A stretch of 64,000 nucleotides of DNA from Rhinopomastus cyanomelas (Eukaryota; Chordata; Aves; Bucerotiformes; Rhinopomastidae), in the NCBI GenBank assembly GCA_013400115.1, contig VXBP01004478.1, positions 372,001-436,000 on the forward strand, given 5' to 3'. A model generated the notes under the pieces. The model made no database searches, was not told the DNA's origin, and worked only from the letters and a program-made list of their open reading frames with translations. Shown here piece after piece: positions 1-12,366 of the stretch; the stretch's first letter is position 1; each line of letters starts with the position of its first letter. The translations under genes and the position numbers were made by a program.

Positions 1-663
1 AAGGTAGTTGTGTAACAGGAGTGGTATTTTAAGTGCTCCAAATGAAGCAGAGAGGTTTACATGCTTGTCTCATGGGGCCACATGATCACCTTTAGACTAA
101 AGAACAAAGAGGATTGACTTCATGACTCATGGAAGCACTGTTATGGATAAATGACTGCTTACGTGCACTTCAAATGCTCACCACTGAACAATCAAATAAT
201 CAAAACCAATCAAAAAATCAAAACTCAAATAACATACATGTGCTTTTTTCTCCATAAGGTGGATGCCATTTCTTAAAACTGTCCACAATTAATTGTCAGC
301 TTGTTCTTACCTAAAGACTAAAATTAAGTGTGCAAGAATGGAGTGAGGGAACAGGTTTTCTTCTCACCAAAGGGCTTCTTCAGTTTCTCTTCTGTTTTCA
401 TACTTACCACACTACTACATAATAACTACTTTGGAAAGTTATCTTAGATAAAGGTCATCACCTGCACTCCCCCAGAGGGGTGTATTTTATAGTACTGTGC
501 ATGTTACAATGCTACAAAAAAAAAGAAGTTAAAAAAATAGGCTATCAGAAACTTTTTGGTAGCTCATGTATTCACAATGAAAACAATGTCAGTAATAATA
601 AATATTATAATGCCCCTGAGAAGTGTTTTATGATGAGCCATACCGGTTCAAAATCTTTATTAA
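1..663. other. NBEA intron, no recognisable element
   Basis: This is AT-rich intronic sequence belonging to the intron that follows exon D. I see no repeat, RNA gene or exon here. Short A-runs near 510-535 are the only low-complexity feature. Confidence 0.5.
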
Positions 664-1018
664 CCACAGAACATTATGGATTGGAAGGGACCTCGAAAGA
701 TCATCTAGTTCTATCCCTCCAGCACAGCAGGATCACCTAGATCAAGTCACACAGGAACATGTCCAGGTGGGTTTTAAACATCTCCAGAGAAGGAGACTCC
801 ACAACACCCCTGGGCAGCCCCTTCCAGTGCTCTGACACCCTCAATGTGAAGAGAATCCTTCTCACATCGATGTGGAACCTCCTATGTTCCAGCTTACACG
901 CAGCTCAGTTGAGAAGAGCCTGACTCCATCCTCTTGACACCCACTCTTCACATACTTATAAACATGAATGAAGTCACCCCTCAGTCTCCTTTTCTCCAAG
1001 CTAAAGAGACCCAGCTCT
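664..1018 (-). mobile_element. CR1 LINE fragment, antisense, 3' part
   Basis: The CR1 3' end lies at the low coordinate and reads as the reverse complement of the usual terminal segment. Visible landmarks are 'ggattggaagggacctcgaa', 'cctcctatgttccagcttac' and 'ccaagctaaagagacccagc'. It is 5'-truncated, as most CR1 copies are. It is inserted in the same direction as NBEA transcription and abuts an opposite-facing CR1 at about 1030. Confidence 0.9.
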
Positions 1019-1029
1019 GATCTGGCTGA

Positions 1030-1715
1030 TAGGGTAGAAGAGTGTACCCAAGCAAGTTTTCACATGACATTAAACTGGGAGTAACCTATATACCAGGGGG
1101 TCTGGCTGCCATCCAGAGGATCCTCAGCAGGCAAGAGAAATGGTCTGAAATGAACTTCAGGGAGTTCAACGAATGGTGTAAAGCCCTCCATCTGGGGACA
1201 AACAACCCCGGGCTGTTCCTGTGCTGGGGGCCACCTGGCTGGAAAGCAGCTCTGCAAAAAAGGACACACAGGCTCTGGTGGACAACTCATTGAGCCAGTA
1301 ATGTGCTTCTGCTGCAAAGGTTCGTGGTACTTGGGCTGTGTTAGGAAAAGCACTACCAGCAGGTGGAGAAAGGTGATCCTTCCCCTTTACTCAGCACTGG
1401 TGAGGCCACACCATGTGTGCTGTGACCAGTTCTGGGCTCCCCTGTAAAGAGAGATTTGGACAAAGCAGAGAGAGTCTAATGAAGGCCTATAAGGATGATG
1501 AAGGGACTGAAGCATCTCTTCCATGAGGAAAGGCTGAAAAAGCTGGGACTGTTCAGCCTAGAGAAGGCTCAGAAGGGATCTTACCAATGTACACAAGTAA
1601 CTGAAGGAAAGGTGCAAAGAGGTTGGAGCCAAACTCCGTCTGACAGGACAGACTGTCCTGTCAGTGACAGGACAAGAGGCAATGAGCAAAACCTGAAACA
1701 CAGCAGTTCTCTTTG
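1030..1715 (+). mobile_element. CR1 LINE fragment, older subfamily, end of ORF2 plus start of 3' UTR
   Basis: The segment begins at the 'gatgacacc aaactgggag' region of CR1 ORF2 (here degraded) and runs through 'ctactcagcactggtgaggc' and 'ttcagcctagagaaggct'. The frame is broken by many substitutions and indels, so this is a dead copy. The CR1 3' terminal tail is missing. It points away from the antisense CR1 immediately before it. Confidence 0.85.
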
Positions 1716-4700
1716 ACCATTTTAGGAAACGTTTCTGGCATAAGGGGCCTGGGGAGGCTGAGGTGTATCCATTCTCAGAGATCACATCTTGTTCTTTCAC
1801 TGGGCTCCACAAAGAAGAGTCTGGCACTGTCTTCTTCATTCTCTCCCAACAGGCACTTACGCATGACTACAGGGCTTTATAAGGCCCCTTTAATCCTCCT
1901 CCCAGCCAGTGTTAAACAAAGACTATATAAAACAGCATCTTTAGAAGTAGAAATAGATGTCAAAGAAGACTATGAAAAGATACACCTAGAAAAGTAACTG
2001 GATTTTAGGCATCTACTGGGTCTGCTAGCGACGCTCCGATAATGATGATCTAGTATCAGTTATCATCGATTTGTAGTCAGTTACTGAAGAACTACTGCTC
2101 TTTGAAAGATAGTTCTGCCAAATGAAATCAGCTTCTTTCCAGACTTTGGAGTGCCCCTCCTCTACCTTGTTCTAACACTGACTACAGGAAACAGGGAGCC
2201 CAGTGGTTCAGGAGACAGAAGTCCAAAGGTGTGGGAATCAACTGTCCAGAACTTCCTAGCAGTGAGGGTTTGCTCTAGAGCTACTTTTACTTTCAGTTCA
2301 TCTTGGTACATTTTTCTTTAACACTGAGTACCCTCAAAAACTGAATCTTCCTGTTTGGTCCATGGGACAGCCAGAATCCTTGTTCTGAAGATAGTTTGAG
2401 TACAGGTTCCCATGGATTTCCCAACTTCATGTCAGGGAATGCACACAACCTTCCTTTTAAGGTACACTTGCTCAACATTCTGGAAATGTAAGTCCTTCAG
2501 CAGCTCGAGGGAATCCTGCCTGCAATTCATTCAGATTCAATCAAAATCCAGTTGCTTTCATGACAGTAGATTTCAGAGATGAGCATTTCAGACTTCAAAA
2601 CCTGATGCATTTTAATTCTGGTGATCAGCACAAAGAGCATTTGCTGAAACTTAGAGCACTACTGACAAGGTGGACAAGACATATACATTCTGCTTCAGTT
2701 AGACCCACTGTTGAAATAAGGCTGCTAATTAGATGTCCAAACACAAAATGGATCGAGTAACTTAGAATACACAAGTACAAAAGCAGTTGCCACATTGCAC
2801 ACACAAGGCATATCAATAGCTTTGTGTCAAAACCTTAATGCACTACTTCCCACATTATGAAGGTGGGTTTTTTGCTTTATTTTTCTTCTTCTAGGCATCC
2901 AGAATCTGTAACAATAATCAGCTTAACAGGCTAAATAGTCTTCGATGCAGACAGCAGAAATATTTGACCGGTTACAGACACACATTTAGGCCAGGGGTAC
3001 AGAGTTATTTCTGTGTCTGTTTTCCCCAGTGCAGATCAGAAAATGTAGCCTATCTTGGACCCCCTCTATGTGCAAATGGTTTGTTCACCACAATCTGTAA
3101 AGACTGGAGGATGAAAGCTTAATAAATTAACTATTTTGCTCTTAAGATGACCTTCATGGAGCTGCATTCTGTCTCTCTGGCAGGGTGGTACAGTAGAGTC
3201 TCATCTATTCTAATCTCCACTGACTGTAAACTGTTAAGGTGATTAACTGGAAGAGACAGTTCTTTTGCCACATGTACAGAATCACTGTGAATTGGGTCCT
3301 ATCTGCATATTTCATGAATTCATTGGTAAAAACATCGTGAAAGAGAAGCAGGCTTCATAATATTTTATACTATTTTTTCTTTTAGTTGTGCAATTTAATC
3401 TATTACATTGAAACGCAATCTAAAATTAAAATGAGAGATGCTTAAAATCAATTGACACTATAAAATGAACACTTTAAAAGTTTTCAGATAGTTCACAATC
3501 CCCTTATTGCTTGCCTTTGATACTGTATCCCTTCAGCTTTACAAAAAGGAGACATGAATCTATATTTCTGCTTAAGTAGAAATTTGACTAAAACAAAGGG
3601 GCAGAGCAGACACAATGCTGAGCTAACTATGCTTAGATGTTAAATCTAGACATGAAAGTCTAATATTAAAAGCTTATAAATGGAGGAGACTAATCCGAAG
3701 GGAAAACGTCTCCAGTCCATCTCCTGTAAACACTGCTTTGACTCCAACATGACTAGCCTCAAAGGACAGCTAAGTACGTGGCCATAGGAATAAGCCACAC
3801 ATTTTCAGCCTGTTGTATATAGCCATAGAAATGTGTTGTAAATTTCCATTGCAGTAGTTTTCACTTGCCAGGGACTTCAAACCTATCTGCACACGTGCAT
3901 ACATACATGTGTGCTGATTATGCTTTACCAAACCCGGGTATCTCAACATGCACACGGCGGCTGACTAACAGGCTTTAGTAAGTAGAAACTTCACCCATTT
4001 GCCTTGTAGCAGGGTTGTTTTTATTTTGAGACAACATTATTTCCCAGTAACAGACAGTACATGATGTTTCCTACGGGGAGAAGTCACTTAGCTAAAATTA
4101 ACTTTTCTTTTCAAGGTAGAATTTAACTTCTCTAAAGCAAACATGTAGATCATAGTTTCCAAGATACTTCCTTGATGACTTCAAGTATTATGTAAGTACA
4201 GGATTCATACATCCAACACTAACTCTGACTTTATGGTAGAGTAGCTTATTTTGTTTATCAAGGTCATATCCTGACGGTTGCACAAGCTTAGATAAATCAG
4301 GTGTTAAGCAGGCACATCTCCAAGGAATCTGGAAATTCTCTCATCTGCAGTCCTCAGCGTATCTTATTATTTACTGCCAAGGAAATGACTGATTAATTTT
4401 GTCATCTTTGCTCTGTGATTTTTGCTCAGCTGAAACTGCCTGCCCTCTTCTGCAATGCCTGATCAGACCTATTTAAGTTGATGCCTTTGATCGTAGACAC
4501 TGAGGAGCTTGCTGACTTAGGCTTTGACTAAACATTCCTCCACTGCAATATTCATGCACAAAATCCTAAATGATAACTGACAGTCAATGTAGATAACAAA
4601 AAACTTGTAAGATGCTTCCACTATCTTACTGATGCTCGGAATAGCTTTACTTGTGCTAGAGGTATCAGTCAAGGTGAATAATTGCCAACAATATAATAAA

Positions 4701-5655
4701 AGCCCAACAAATTTTGCTCTGATGAACAGTTTACTTCTCACAAACAAAGTATCTGAGGTCAGGAAAAAAACGCGCTACTGGAAAACTATGCAGCGTGATT
4801 TTTAAAAAACTGCTTTAAATTCTTTCTGCAGTGTGATATCATGGTTAGTTTTGGAAGTTAGGGACATTTTCCTATCAAACTGTTCCAAACAAAATTATGG
4901 AAATGAAGCTAATAAAAAAACACAACCCAAAAGACCAACACAATAAAAGTTAAACCCTATGGAAAAAAAAAAAAATCTGCCTACAGCTCTTTATTAATCA
5001 CATTCCAACACCAGAGGCTAAAAGTAAATCAAACTGCACCAAATCCTTTTCACATGACAACCTCATAAATTATTCAACTCATTAGTAACACCAAGGGGCA
5101 TAAAAATAACATCACTGTTAAGGATGTTTTTTTACAGAGAGAGGTCAGAGAAAAGTTTCAGTATTAAGATCCAGAGGCTTAAGCCTCTAAAAAGTAAGTC
5201 CATCTTGATAGGATCCATCAATTATAACTTTGATGTATGCTGCTTGAGAAGTATATATGTTAATTTTAATTTATGTGTGAGAGGTTGGAATTATTTGTTT
5301 TAAGTCTGCAAACAGGACAACTATTGTAATTTTAATGCAATCGCTAAGTTTGATGTTTACCAGCTGAGGTAAGACACACTTGAGCTTTAATTTTCCTGTA
5401 TGTCAAATGCATAACAGGTGAGTAGTGTGAAATCACACAGAAGTAATTGAATCTATATATTCTATCTATTTAGGTTGTAGTTTTGTCTTGCCAAGCTAGC
5501 TCTACTACAAGGTCACCTGCACTAAAGTACTAAGCATGAGAGCTAAGTAAAGGGAGGCAATTCTTAAATATGCTGAAACTGTTTAAGTGCTACTTGTATT
5601 ATAGTTCTTCTAAAACACAACTCAAAACCATTTCCAGCATCCTCTGTGAACTTAC
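1716..5655. other. NBEA intron, no recognisable element
   Basis: About 3.9 kb of AT-rich intronic sequence has no repeat or exon that I can recognise. Short open frames here are on both strands and look random. The next NBEA exon, which should carry the start of the PH-domain linker, was searched for on the minus strand and not found. Confidence 0.5.
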
Positions 5656-5722
5656 AGAGCAAGGCTGATGGTTGTACTCAATGATCTCAAGGGTCTTTTC
5701 CAATCTGAATGATTCTATGATA
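5656..5722 (+). mobile_element. CR1 3' tail remnant
   Basis: A short relic ends in 'tgattctatgat', the typical CR1 terminal repeat. It is preceded by 'atgatctcaagggtctttt' and 'ccaatctgaatg', a diverged version of the CR1 3' consensus. Only about 65 bp remain. Confidence 0.75.
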
Positions 5723-7208
5723 CAACCTACCTGTTACAAAGGCATGAAACAAGGTCCGTCAAAGCAAATGCAAAAAGCTCCTGTTAGCAACAGGGTAGTA
5801 TCAAAGTTCAACCTCTGTAATAGTTTATAAATCAGATTTCTACCTGCTTTAATGGTTATTCAATATCCCAAAATAAAAATAGTGATCAATAGGATTATTT
5901 TTAAGTGTTCTTGTATGATGCATAAAGCCCGTGGTTTTGATTGTTATTTGCCTTACAAAAGCAACACAGCAATTAGCACAGTTTTGCATCTTTCTCTCCT
6001 AAAGGCTCTATTGTGATGTTTTTGAAGACCCTTTGCCAAACACACAACACCACAGACTGCTGAGGGAAATATCTTCTCTAACCCAACCAACGAACAGTTT
6101 GTGACCCGAAGTCCTGCACATGATAGTCTTCACATTTAAATAAGTATTACATTACACCAGCCAGTATAACTGCACATCCAGACACTCCTTTGTATGTCTA
6201 ACCTTGTTTGAATCACAGCTATTTGCCTCAACAATCTGCAACGTTGGTGAAATGTGTAGGTCACACAGAGTTAGCTTCATATCTCTCGTATTCAGATTTT
6301 CTGACGTTAGCCTTGGGCTACACATCAGCTGAAAGACCCAACTTGCTTTGTGTATAATTACTTCCATGTTTTACTCCTAAATGTTAAGGAATTTCAGGAT
6401 TTTTTTTTCAGTATTAAAAAAAAAGGACAGAAAAACATTTTAATATTCTTTAAAAAAATGAATGTAATTGATACTTTACATAGGGACTTAAACCAGCTTA
6501 AACCTGAGAAACAAAATTGCTTCAGACTTCTGGAGTACTATAGTTCAACGGGTTGTAGAGAAGTCATTAAACGTGAAACATTTAGATGATATAAAAGAAT
6601 TTGTAAGCATTTTCTTCCTTCCTCTTTCATACTCCAGATACTTAATGAAAATCAAACATAATCTTAATTCTTAAGTTTCCAGACTCAAGCTCCTTTGCAG
6701 TCAGTTCGTTACTCAAATCAGAAGTATCCTTATAATAATTATTGTAAGTAGGTTCTTACATATTTAATGATCTGCAGAAAAAACCCGTTTTGGCCAACAT
6801 TATGCATGCCAGGATAAAACTGGTAATATTTTTTAGAAACAGTGTTCCTCATCCACAAATGTCTCCAATGGAACTACTACAACACATTAATTTGATGGCC
6901 TAACAGTTTTGTTCTGTCACTTGGGGAAGACAAGTTCAGTTACTTTTACCAGTGTCTCAAAATCAGTGTCTGGGAATGCTAAGGAGGTAAAATGTGAATC
7001 CCTTGGGGATCAGAGAATTTAACAGCCCACAAGCTCAAGCCTTCTGGTTCATTAAAGTGTGGGGATTGAATAAATTCCTGTCCTAAAAATATATTGTTGT
7101 AGGAATTGTCATTGCTGTCCTTAGAAAAGAAGGGTCACAATTCTTAGGGATTCATGGGCATCAAGAAAACATTGTAAGATATCATTTTAAGCAGGACTTA
7201 GTACTGAC
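5723..7208. other. NBEA intron flank 3' of exon D
   Basis: This intronic sequence begins in transcript sense with the exon D donor at 7208-7207 (GTCAGT). No repeats were recognised. The single-base runs near 6410-6420 are ordinary poly-A/T tracts. Confidence 0.5.
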
Positions 7209-7333
7209 CATACTCCACAGCAGCTTTTAGGAGAGCATCGGCATGAGTAGACCCAAAAGCATTGCGCACAAATCGCCTTCGCCGGCGCAAATCGTCTTCC
7301 CAGTAATCCAAGCGCCAGAAGTCATGCAGTTGG
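7209..7333 (-). CDS. NBEA: NBEA internal exon D (pre-PH-BEACH region)
   Basis: This 125-nt internal exon encodes part of neurobeachin, a large BEACH-domain scaffold and AKAP involved in neuronal membrane trafficking and synapse assembly. In minus sense an acceptor (CATAG, 7335-7334) precedes the exon and a GTCAGT donor follows at 7208. The reading frame begins by completing a serine codon split with exon C. It then gives 41 residues including LHDFWRLDYWEDDL, a run of five arginines, and FVRNAFGSTHADALLKAAV. That arginine-rich, Trp/Asp-rich motif is the conserved NBEA/LRBA block just before the PH-BEACH module. 'RNAFGSTHADALLKAAVEY' matches NBEA better than the LRBA paralogue as I remember the families. 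There is no stop or frameshift. The next coding exon lies beyond position 1. Confidence 0.95.
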
Positions 7334-9321
7334 CTATGAAATAAAGAACACACACATTAGCACCTAGCACAGCCTGAACTGTGTTTACAAACATTGTTGT
7401 AGCATTTCACTGCTGCTTTTCTATTTCAGGAATCAAGTCTTGTAAAAATATGTATTACTAAAACCTATAATACTCCAATGCTTCTTTACATGCACTTATA
7501 TATTATAAACCTCAGCAATGCCTGCCTCAAAATGCTCTGCCTGCTGCTCAAACATTAATCACACTGAGCCCATTAACAAATGCAGCATCAAATTACAAGT
7601 ATTAATGGCACAGCTTGCTTTCTTTTACAGTGTTTTTAACAAGGCTTGTAAATCATAGAATGGACCTCAGTGCAAATAGTTTGCAATTTAATGACTATGG
7701 TCCCTTAGCAGGCTGAACTTAGAAGTATAAAATATTGCCCACTTGAATTTTGTGGAACTATGATTAAACTAATGTGCTGAAATATTCATTGAAATAATTC
7801 CCCACTGCCCCTGGCAACCTGAGAAAATTGCAATTTTATTCATTATTAATAACACTGAATTAGAGTAGAAAAAAAAATTCCACCATGTGGTAATTGTCTT
7901 GGTAAATTATTATTCCAGCACTAACAGAGTACTAGGATGATTTTATAGCTTCCAGCTAATACAAGCCATTAACGACCACGGCCATCTTTGTGTTACACTG
8001 CATTTTTGCATTCAAAAGCAATTTTAAAGTACTTTAGAATTATAGGAGCCATCTATGTATAAATATATATTCAAGTAATACATATATAAAATATGTAAGA
8101 TGTATTTAATATATATATTCAAGTAAGTATATATTGCAGTAAAACCATACACACATAACAAACTGGCATTCAACTTTGGTTCTAAAGAAATAACCAGACC
8201 CACTTTCAGAAAGCCTCTTGGCCTCACCCCATCACAGTTTGATAAGCGTTGAACTGTTGTGTATAGCATGAATATTCAGACAAAGATGTACTTTAAGCCA
8301 ACATTTTAAAAAACTTTTTGAATCTCTACGAAACACTCAAGATGCTTGTGGATGTGTCGTCATCACTAAACTCGTAATAGAACACACTGTACAGTTACAA
8401 TGACTCTGGAGGTCATGACCTTGCAGACCATGACTAGGGAACCACTGCTTTAAACCAGTACTGTTCAATCCATCTACAGAATCTTGGAGCTGTGTGGTCA
8501 AAACCCAGACAGATAAAGGGAAATTTTTCAGCTCATGAGTATGAGCTACATATTTTCTGGATTTTTCTAGGTGTTTCTTCAGGCTCTGTTTTTATATCCC
8601 CTTGACCCTTATGTGACACAAACGCAAAAATTTGGTAGAGGAGTGCCTTATGGTTTGAAAGACGAAGCTCAAAGAGTCCTTCTGTACTCCAAGTCTATAC
8701 TGTAAGCTGATGTTACCAAAGATAATCCATAGTTGGGTTTTTTGAAAAGCAAGAAACCTCCCCTAGTTAGTTCCAGCTAAGATGAAGTCAGGATGGAACA
8801 GGAGTAAGGTTGTTAATGAAAAGTCCTTTAAACACAGCAGCAGTTCTCTGAAGTGGCATTTGTCTCCACAGTAATAATAAGAAAAGGACTGTCAGGTTTA
8901 TAAGAACAACACAACTATCCTAAGAATTCAAAACTTTTTCTGAAGCTAAGAAATATTCCATGACCAAAAATTTTCAGGTTTTGATTTGTTTTGTGTTTAA
9001 TCTGGCAATCCATTAATTTCACTAATCTGTCTGAAGAATCTTGCTTATTTTCAGCTGAAAGTAAAACTAATTTTAAAGTCACTACTTTAATTAAGTGGTA
9101 AGTAAAGATGTGATGGAATTGTCAGAGATTTGTCTGCTCTGAGATCCAATAAAAGGTTACAAGTTCACCAGGGATCAAAGCCTGAAATGCAAAATAATAG
9201 TGCAAAACACAAAAAAATTGAAATAATAGAACACAAACCTTATTGCTAATCACAAATCATATGGCTTTTTAAAACACAGCTGATGTTTCTTAAGAGTTTT
9301 CTAGAAGAGTCTCTCCCACAG
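7334..9321. other. NBEA intron with AT-rich low-complexity patch
   Basis: This is the acceptor-side end of the 31-kb intron. A TA-rich microsatellite-like stretch lies at about 8055-8135. The part at 7480-7990 is listed separately as a possible regulatory block. I see no CR1 copy and no exon. Confidence 0.5.
7480..7990. promoter_or_regulatory. Candidate conserved non-coding element next to exon D
   Basis: This repeat-free block is rich in ATTA/TAAT homeodomain-type cores, for example 'tattcattattaataacact' and 'ggtaattgtcttggtaaatt'. Its texture differs from the decayed CR1 around it. This is pattern recognition only: no alignment was possible. Confidence 0.25.
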
Positions 9322-9460
9322 TCAGAGAATCATGCTGGTTGGAAAAGACCCCTGGGATCATCGAGTCCAACCATCTACCCTACCTTATAAATTCAGACAT
9401 AAACCATATCCCTGAACACCTCATCCAAACGATCTTTAAACACATCCAGGGATGGCTTGT
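9322..9460 (-). mobile_element. CR1 LINE 3' fragment, antisense
   Basis: It opens with 'cagagaatcatgctggttgg' and continues with 'atcatcgagtccaaccatct' and 'aaacacatccagggatgg'. This is the reverse complement of a CR1 3' end. About 140 bp remain. It resembles the copy at 61687-61940. Confidence 0.85.
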
Positions 9461-10411
9461 GGCTACTGGCATATGATATCTGACCCCTAAATAAAGGGTT
9501 TCTGTTATTCTGCTGTTCTCTGATTTACCCTTGGCTCTTCGAATAACATCTTTAATAAAAAGACAAGACACTTTCTTCTACCCTACAGTTAGCAAGAAAG
9601 CAGAACTACACTTTCTATCACTGCAGTAAGCACAAGTCAGTCTCGGAAGAGAGCACGTCTGCAAATCATCCACATCTCTTTCTATGGCAATCCACTCTTC
9701 CTAGAAGTGACTTGACTAAATCAAGTCATTTCAGTAATTTATTTGTGTGACAAGTACAATATTTCAATAAGCTGTACTTTTCTTAATAATGGGTATTATT
9801 AATAATCCTTATTTCCACAGCCAACTAGATTACATGTAATTTCTCATTCCCCCATATCTTATACCAGTTAAGTGACATTTCGAATCAGTCTTGTTTGAAT
9901 AAAGAAGTACGTACAAAGCATACTGTAATGGAATTTTTTGAAGCCCTAGAATTTCATGGCATCATTCATGTGCTCCTTCTACACACCCAAAAAGGGAAAT
10001 CATACATCTGTATCTTTTTAAGGGAGCGGTTTTTTAAATGCACCCTAAAAACATGACCCAAAGGAGTCTGCACTGTAAGTTTGTCATGATAATTCCCTTA
10101 CAAACTGTAACATAATCCAACACAAACTTTCTTATCCTTATTACAATGAGGTATGAAATTAGTGATATTACAAGGTTACTAACAATGACAGATTTTATTT
10201 GGAGTGGCGTGTGTGTTGCCAGCTGAACCCCAAATGCAGGACTCCAGATAGATAATACAGACCCAGAATGTACACGTTGAAATAGAATGAGCCCTGTTTT
10301 ACTGCAGTTACTGAAGGACTAGAAATTCTGTTTCAGTGCCACCATCATCACTGGTACCTGCTTAGCAGCTCACTGTGTACCTTCTCCTACTTCAAACAGC
10401 ATTTTATCTTC
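9461..10411. other. NBEA intron, no recognisable element
   Basis: This is AT-rich intronic sequence with no exon, repeat or RNA gene that I recognise. Confidence 0.5.
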
Positions 10412-10570
10412 ACAGAATCACAGAACACTGGGGATTGGAAGAAACTTCAAAAGATCATCTAGTCCAATCTCCCTGCCACAGCAGGATCAGCTACATCAAG
10501 CTGCATGGGAACTTATCCAAGCAGGTTTTAAGTGACTCCAGAGAAGAAGACTCCACAGCCATCTTGTTAA
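10412..10570 (-). mobile_element. CR1 LINE 3' fragment, antisense
   Basis: Reverse-complement CR1 3' end: 'cacagaatcacagaacactg', then 'agatcatctagtccaatctc', 'cagcaggatcagctacatca' and 'gagaagaagactccacagcc'. It belongs to the same type as the copies at 664, 18415, 21633 and 35945. It ends abruptly in non-CR1 sequence at about 10570. Confidence 0.88.
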
Positions 10571-12169
10571 AGGCCAGCATGGGATGGGAAAGAAAAGCGG
10601 TGCTACCCCAGATAGCCAAGGCAGACTTTGATAAGTTAGGGCAAACGGCTTTGAAGTCTTTGAAGGTCGCTGTAACATTTAGAGCTGTCCAGAATTCTGC
10701 ACAATATTTTTGCCACCATAGTGCACATATCCTCAATGTATTTGGGAACAAAGGTTACTGAGATGTCTGAAGCATTCAGGCAGCCCCGTTCTCCTTTATT
10801 TTAGAGGAGAAAACACTTAGCTCTGGTACCAAAACAATTTAGAGGAACGTCAATAAAGCCTGTACAGCAAAATCCTCCCTGCCTTTACACAGCTCCTATG
10901 TAAAAAGCTTGGACTGGCTTTTGAAGACAACTTTTGAAAATGATGTTTTTTGAAGACAACTTTTGAAAATGTTTTCTGTTAACTCCTGTGGACACAGCCC
11001 CATACACAGTGGAGTGTATGGGAAAGGGTTTCTCTTTTAGTTATGAATATTTTAGCTGACTTATACCAGCAAGCTTTTTTCCACCCTGTGGCAGTCAGCA
11101 TCTGTGCAACAGAAGCTCTACGGTTGTGAAACCCAGTCCCTGTTCATGTACAAAAGCATTTTGCTCTATGCCACCTACAGCAACTGGAAGCAAACACAAA
11201 CAGTGGCAAGTAGCAGTACACATGTCCAGAAAGGATTCTCAGGCTGCAGCCCAGAGGACAGGCTGCCAGACGGAAGAGATTAAGTTTGAATATGCTAATG
11301 AAGAGGAACAAGCCTGCAGGCATGGGGGAAGGGGAAAAAGTTGTCTGGAAAAAAAGGTGGGTCACAGAACTGGAAGGGATGTCAGAGAATCTATAGTCTT
11401 TGTAATACTGGGAAACTGCACAGAAAAGGCAAGGAATTGATGGCCCATAATGCCAAGAATTAGTCTCAGTGGTTCTTGCTGGCATATTTTAAAAAGGAAA
11501 ACAAATGCTTCACACAGTGTAGAATTATGACTGTGTTTTGAGCAATGAGAGAAAATGTACATTGGAAAAGTAGAAAGCATTTCCCCGAGGTAATATAAAG
11601 AAAAGAAAAATGTTAACATTAAAAGAAAGGATAAGCTAAATCAAATTTGAAATACACCCCCCCCCAAATTATTACACATGCAATAATTATAACATTTAAA
11701 AAGTGGTAGCCAAAACATAAGCCTATTTGCCAGATGCTCTAAAGACTTCTGTTTCAACAAAAGAGCAAAAACTTCTGAGACCCCATACAGCAAGAGATAC
11801 AGTAACTGCAGCAGAGTGAAGACTTTCTCTGTGCTTGAAACAGAAACAGTGACTGCTGGTTTTATCAAGATGGTGAGACAGGGATGCAAAAATCACATCC
11901 CACATTACAATGGCTGAAAGGAAACAACAAAGCTGTGTTGTAAATGAACAGAAACAAATACCAGAAACCTTAACATGTGTAATTTGTAGTTACTCTACAG
12001 AAAAAAAAATTGTAGTTAAAAAAATTACAAAGCTTCATTTTTTTTTTCCCCAAAGGGCTTATACTAGAGAATCCCAGAAATAAAACTAGCAACACTTAAA
12101 ACTATGAGAAATACTAGTCAAATAATACTGCTAATATTAAAAACTGGAAATACAAGGAATAAAGATATC
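10571..12169. other. NBEA intron with a small internal duplication
   Basis: Frames remain open on both strands across about 10491-10751, but the product is not recognisable and the frame starts inside CR1. A 25-bp unit ('tttgaagacaacttttgaaa' plus a few bases) occurs twice, 29 bp apart, at about 10918-10971. A C-run lies at about 11657-11665. Confidence 0.45.
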
Positions 12170-12366
12170 ACTGTGAAGGTGGTGAGGCACTGGAGCAGGC
12201 AGCCTAGAGGTTGAGGTTGTGGATGCTCGATGAGTTCAAGGCCAGGCTGGATGGGACTTTGAGCAACCTGATCTAGTGGAAGTTGTCCCTGCCTGTGGAA
12301 AGGAATTTGTAACTAGATGGTCTTTGAGGGCACTTCCAACCCAAACCTTTCTATGCTTCTATGAAT
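12170..12366 (+). mobile_element. CR1 LINE 3' fragment, sense
   Basis: CR1 3' end on the plus strand: 'gaaggtggtgaggcactgga', 'aaggccaggctggatgggac', 'tttgagcaacctgatctagt' and a terminal 'tctatgcttctatgaattct'. About 195 bp remain after 5' truncation. Confidence 0.9.

Noticed and set aside
8395..8470. Possible hAT-type DNA transposon end ('gggaaccactgctttaaa')
   Set aside because: Only a short resemblance, with no inverted partner and no target-site duplication.
10375..10761. 128-codon plus-strand frame
   Set aside because: Its first third lies in an antisense CR1 tail, the opposite strand is also open, and the rest matches nothing I recognise.
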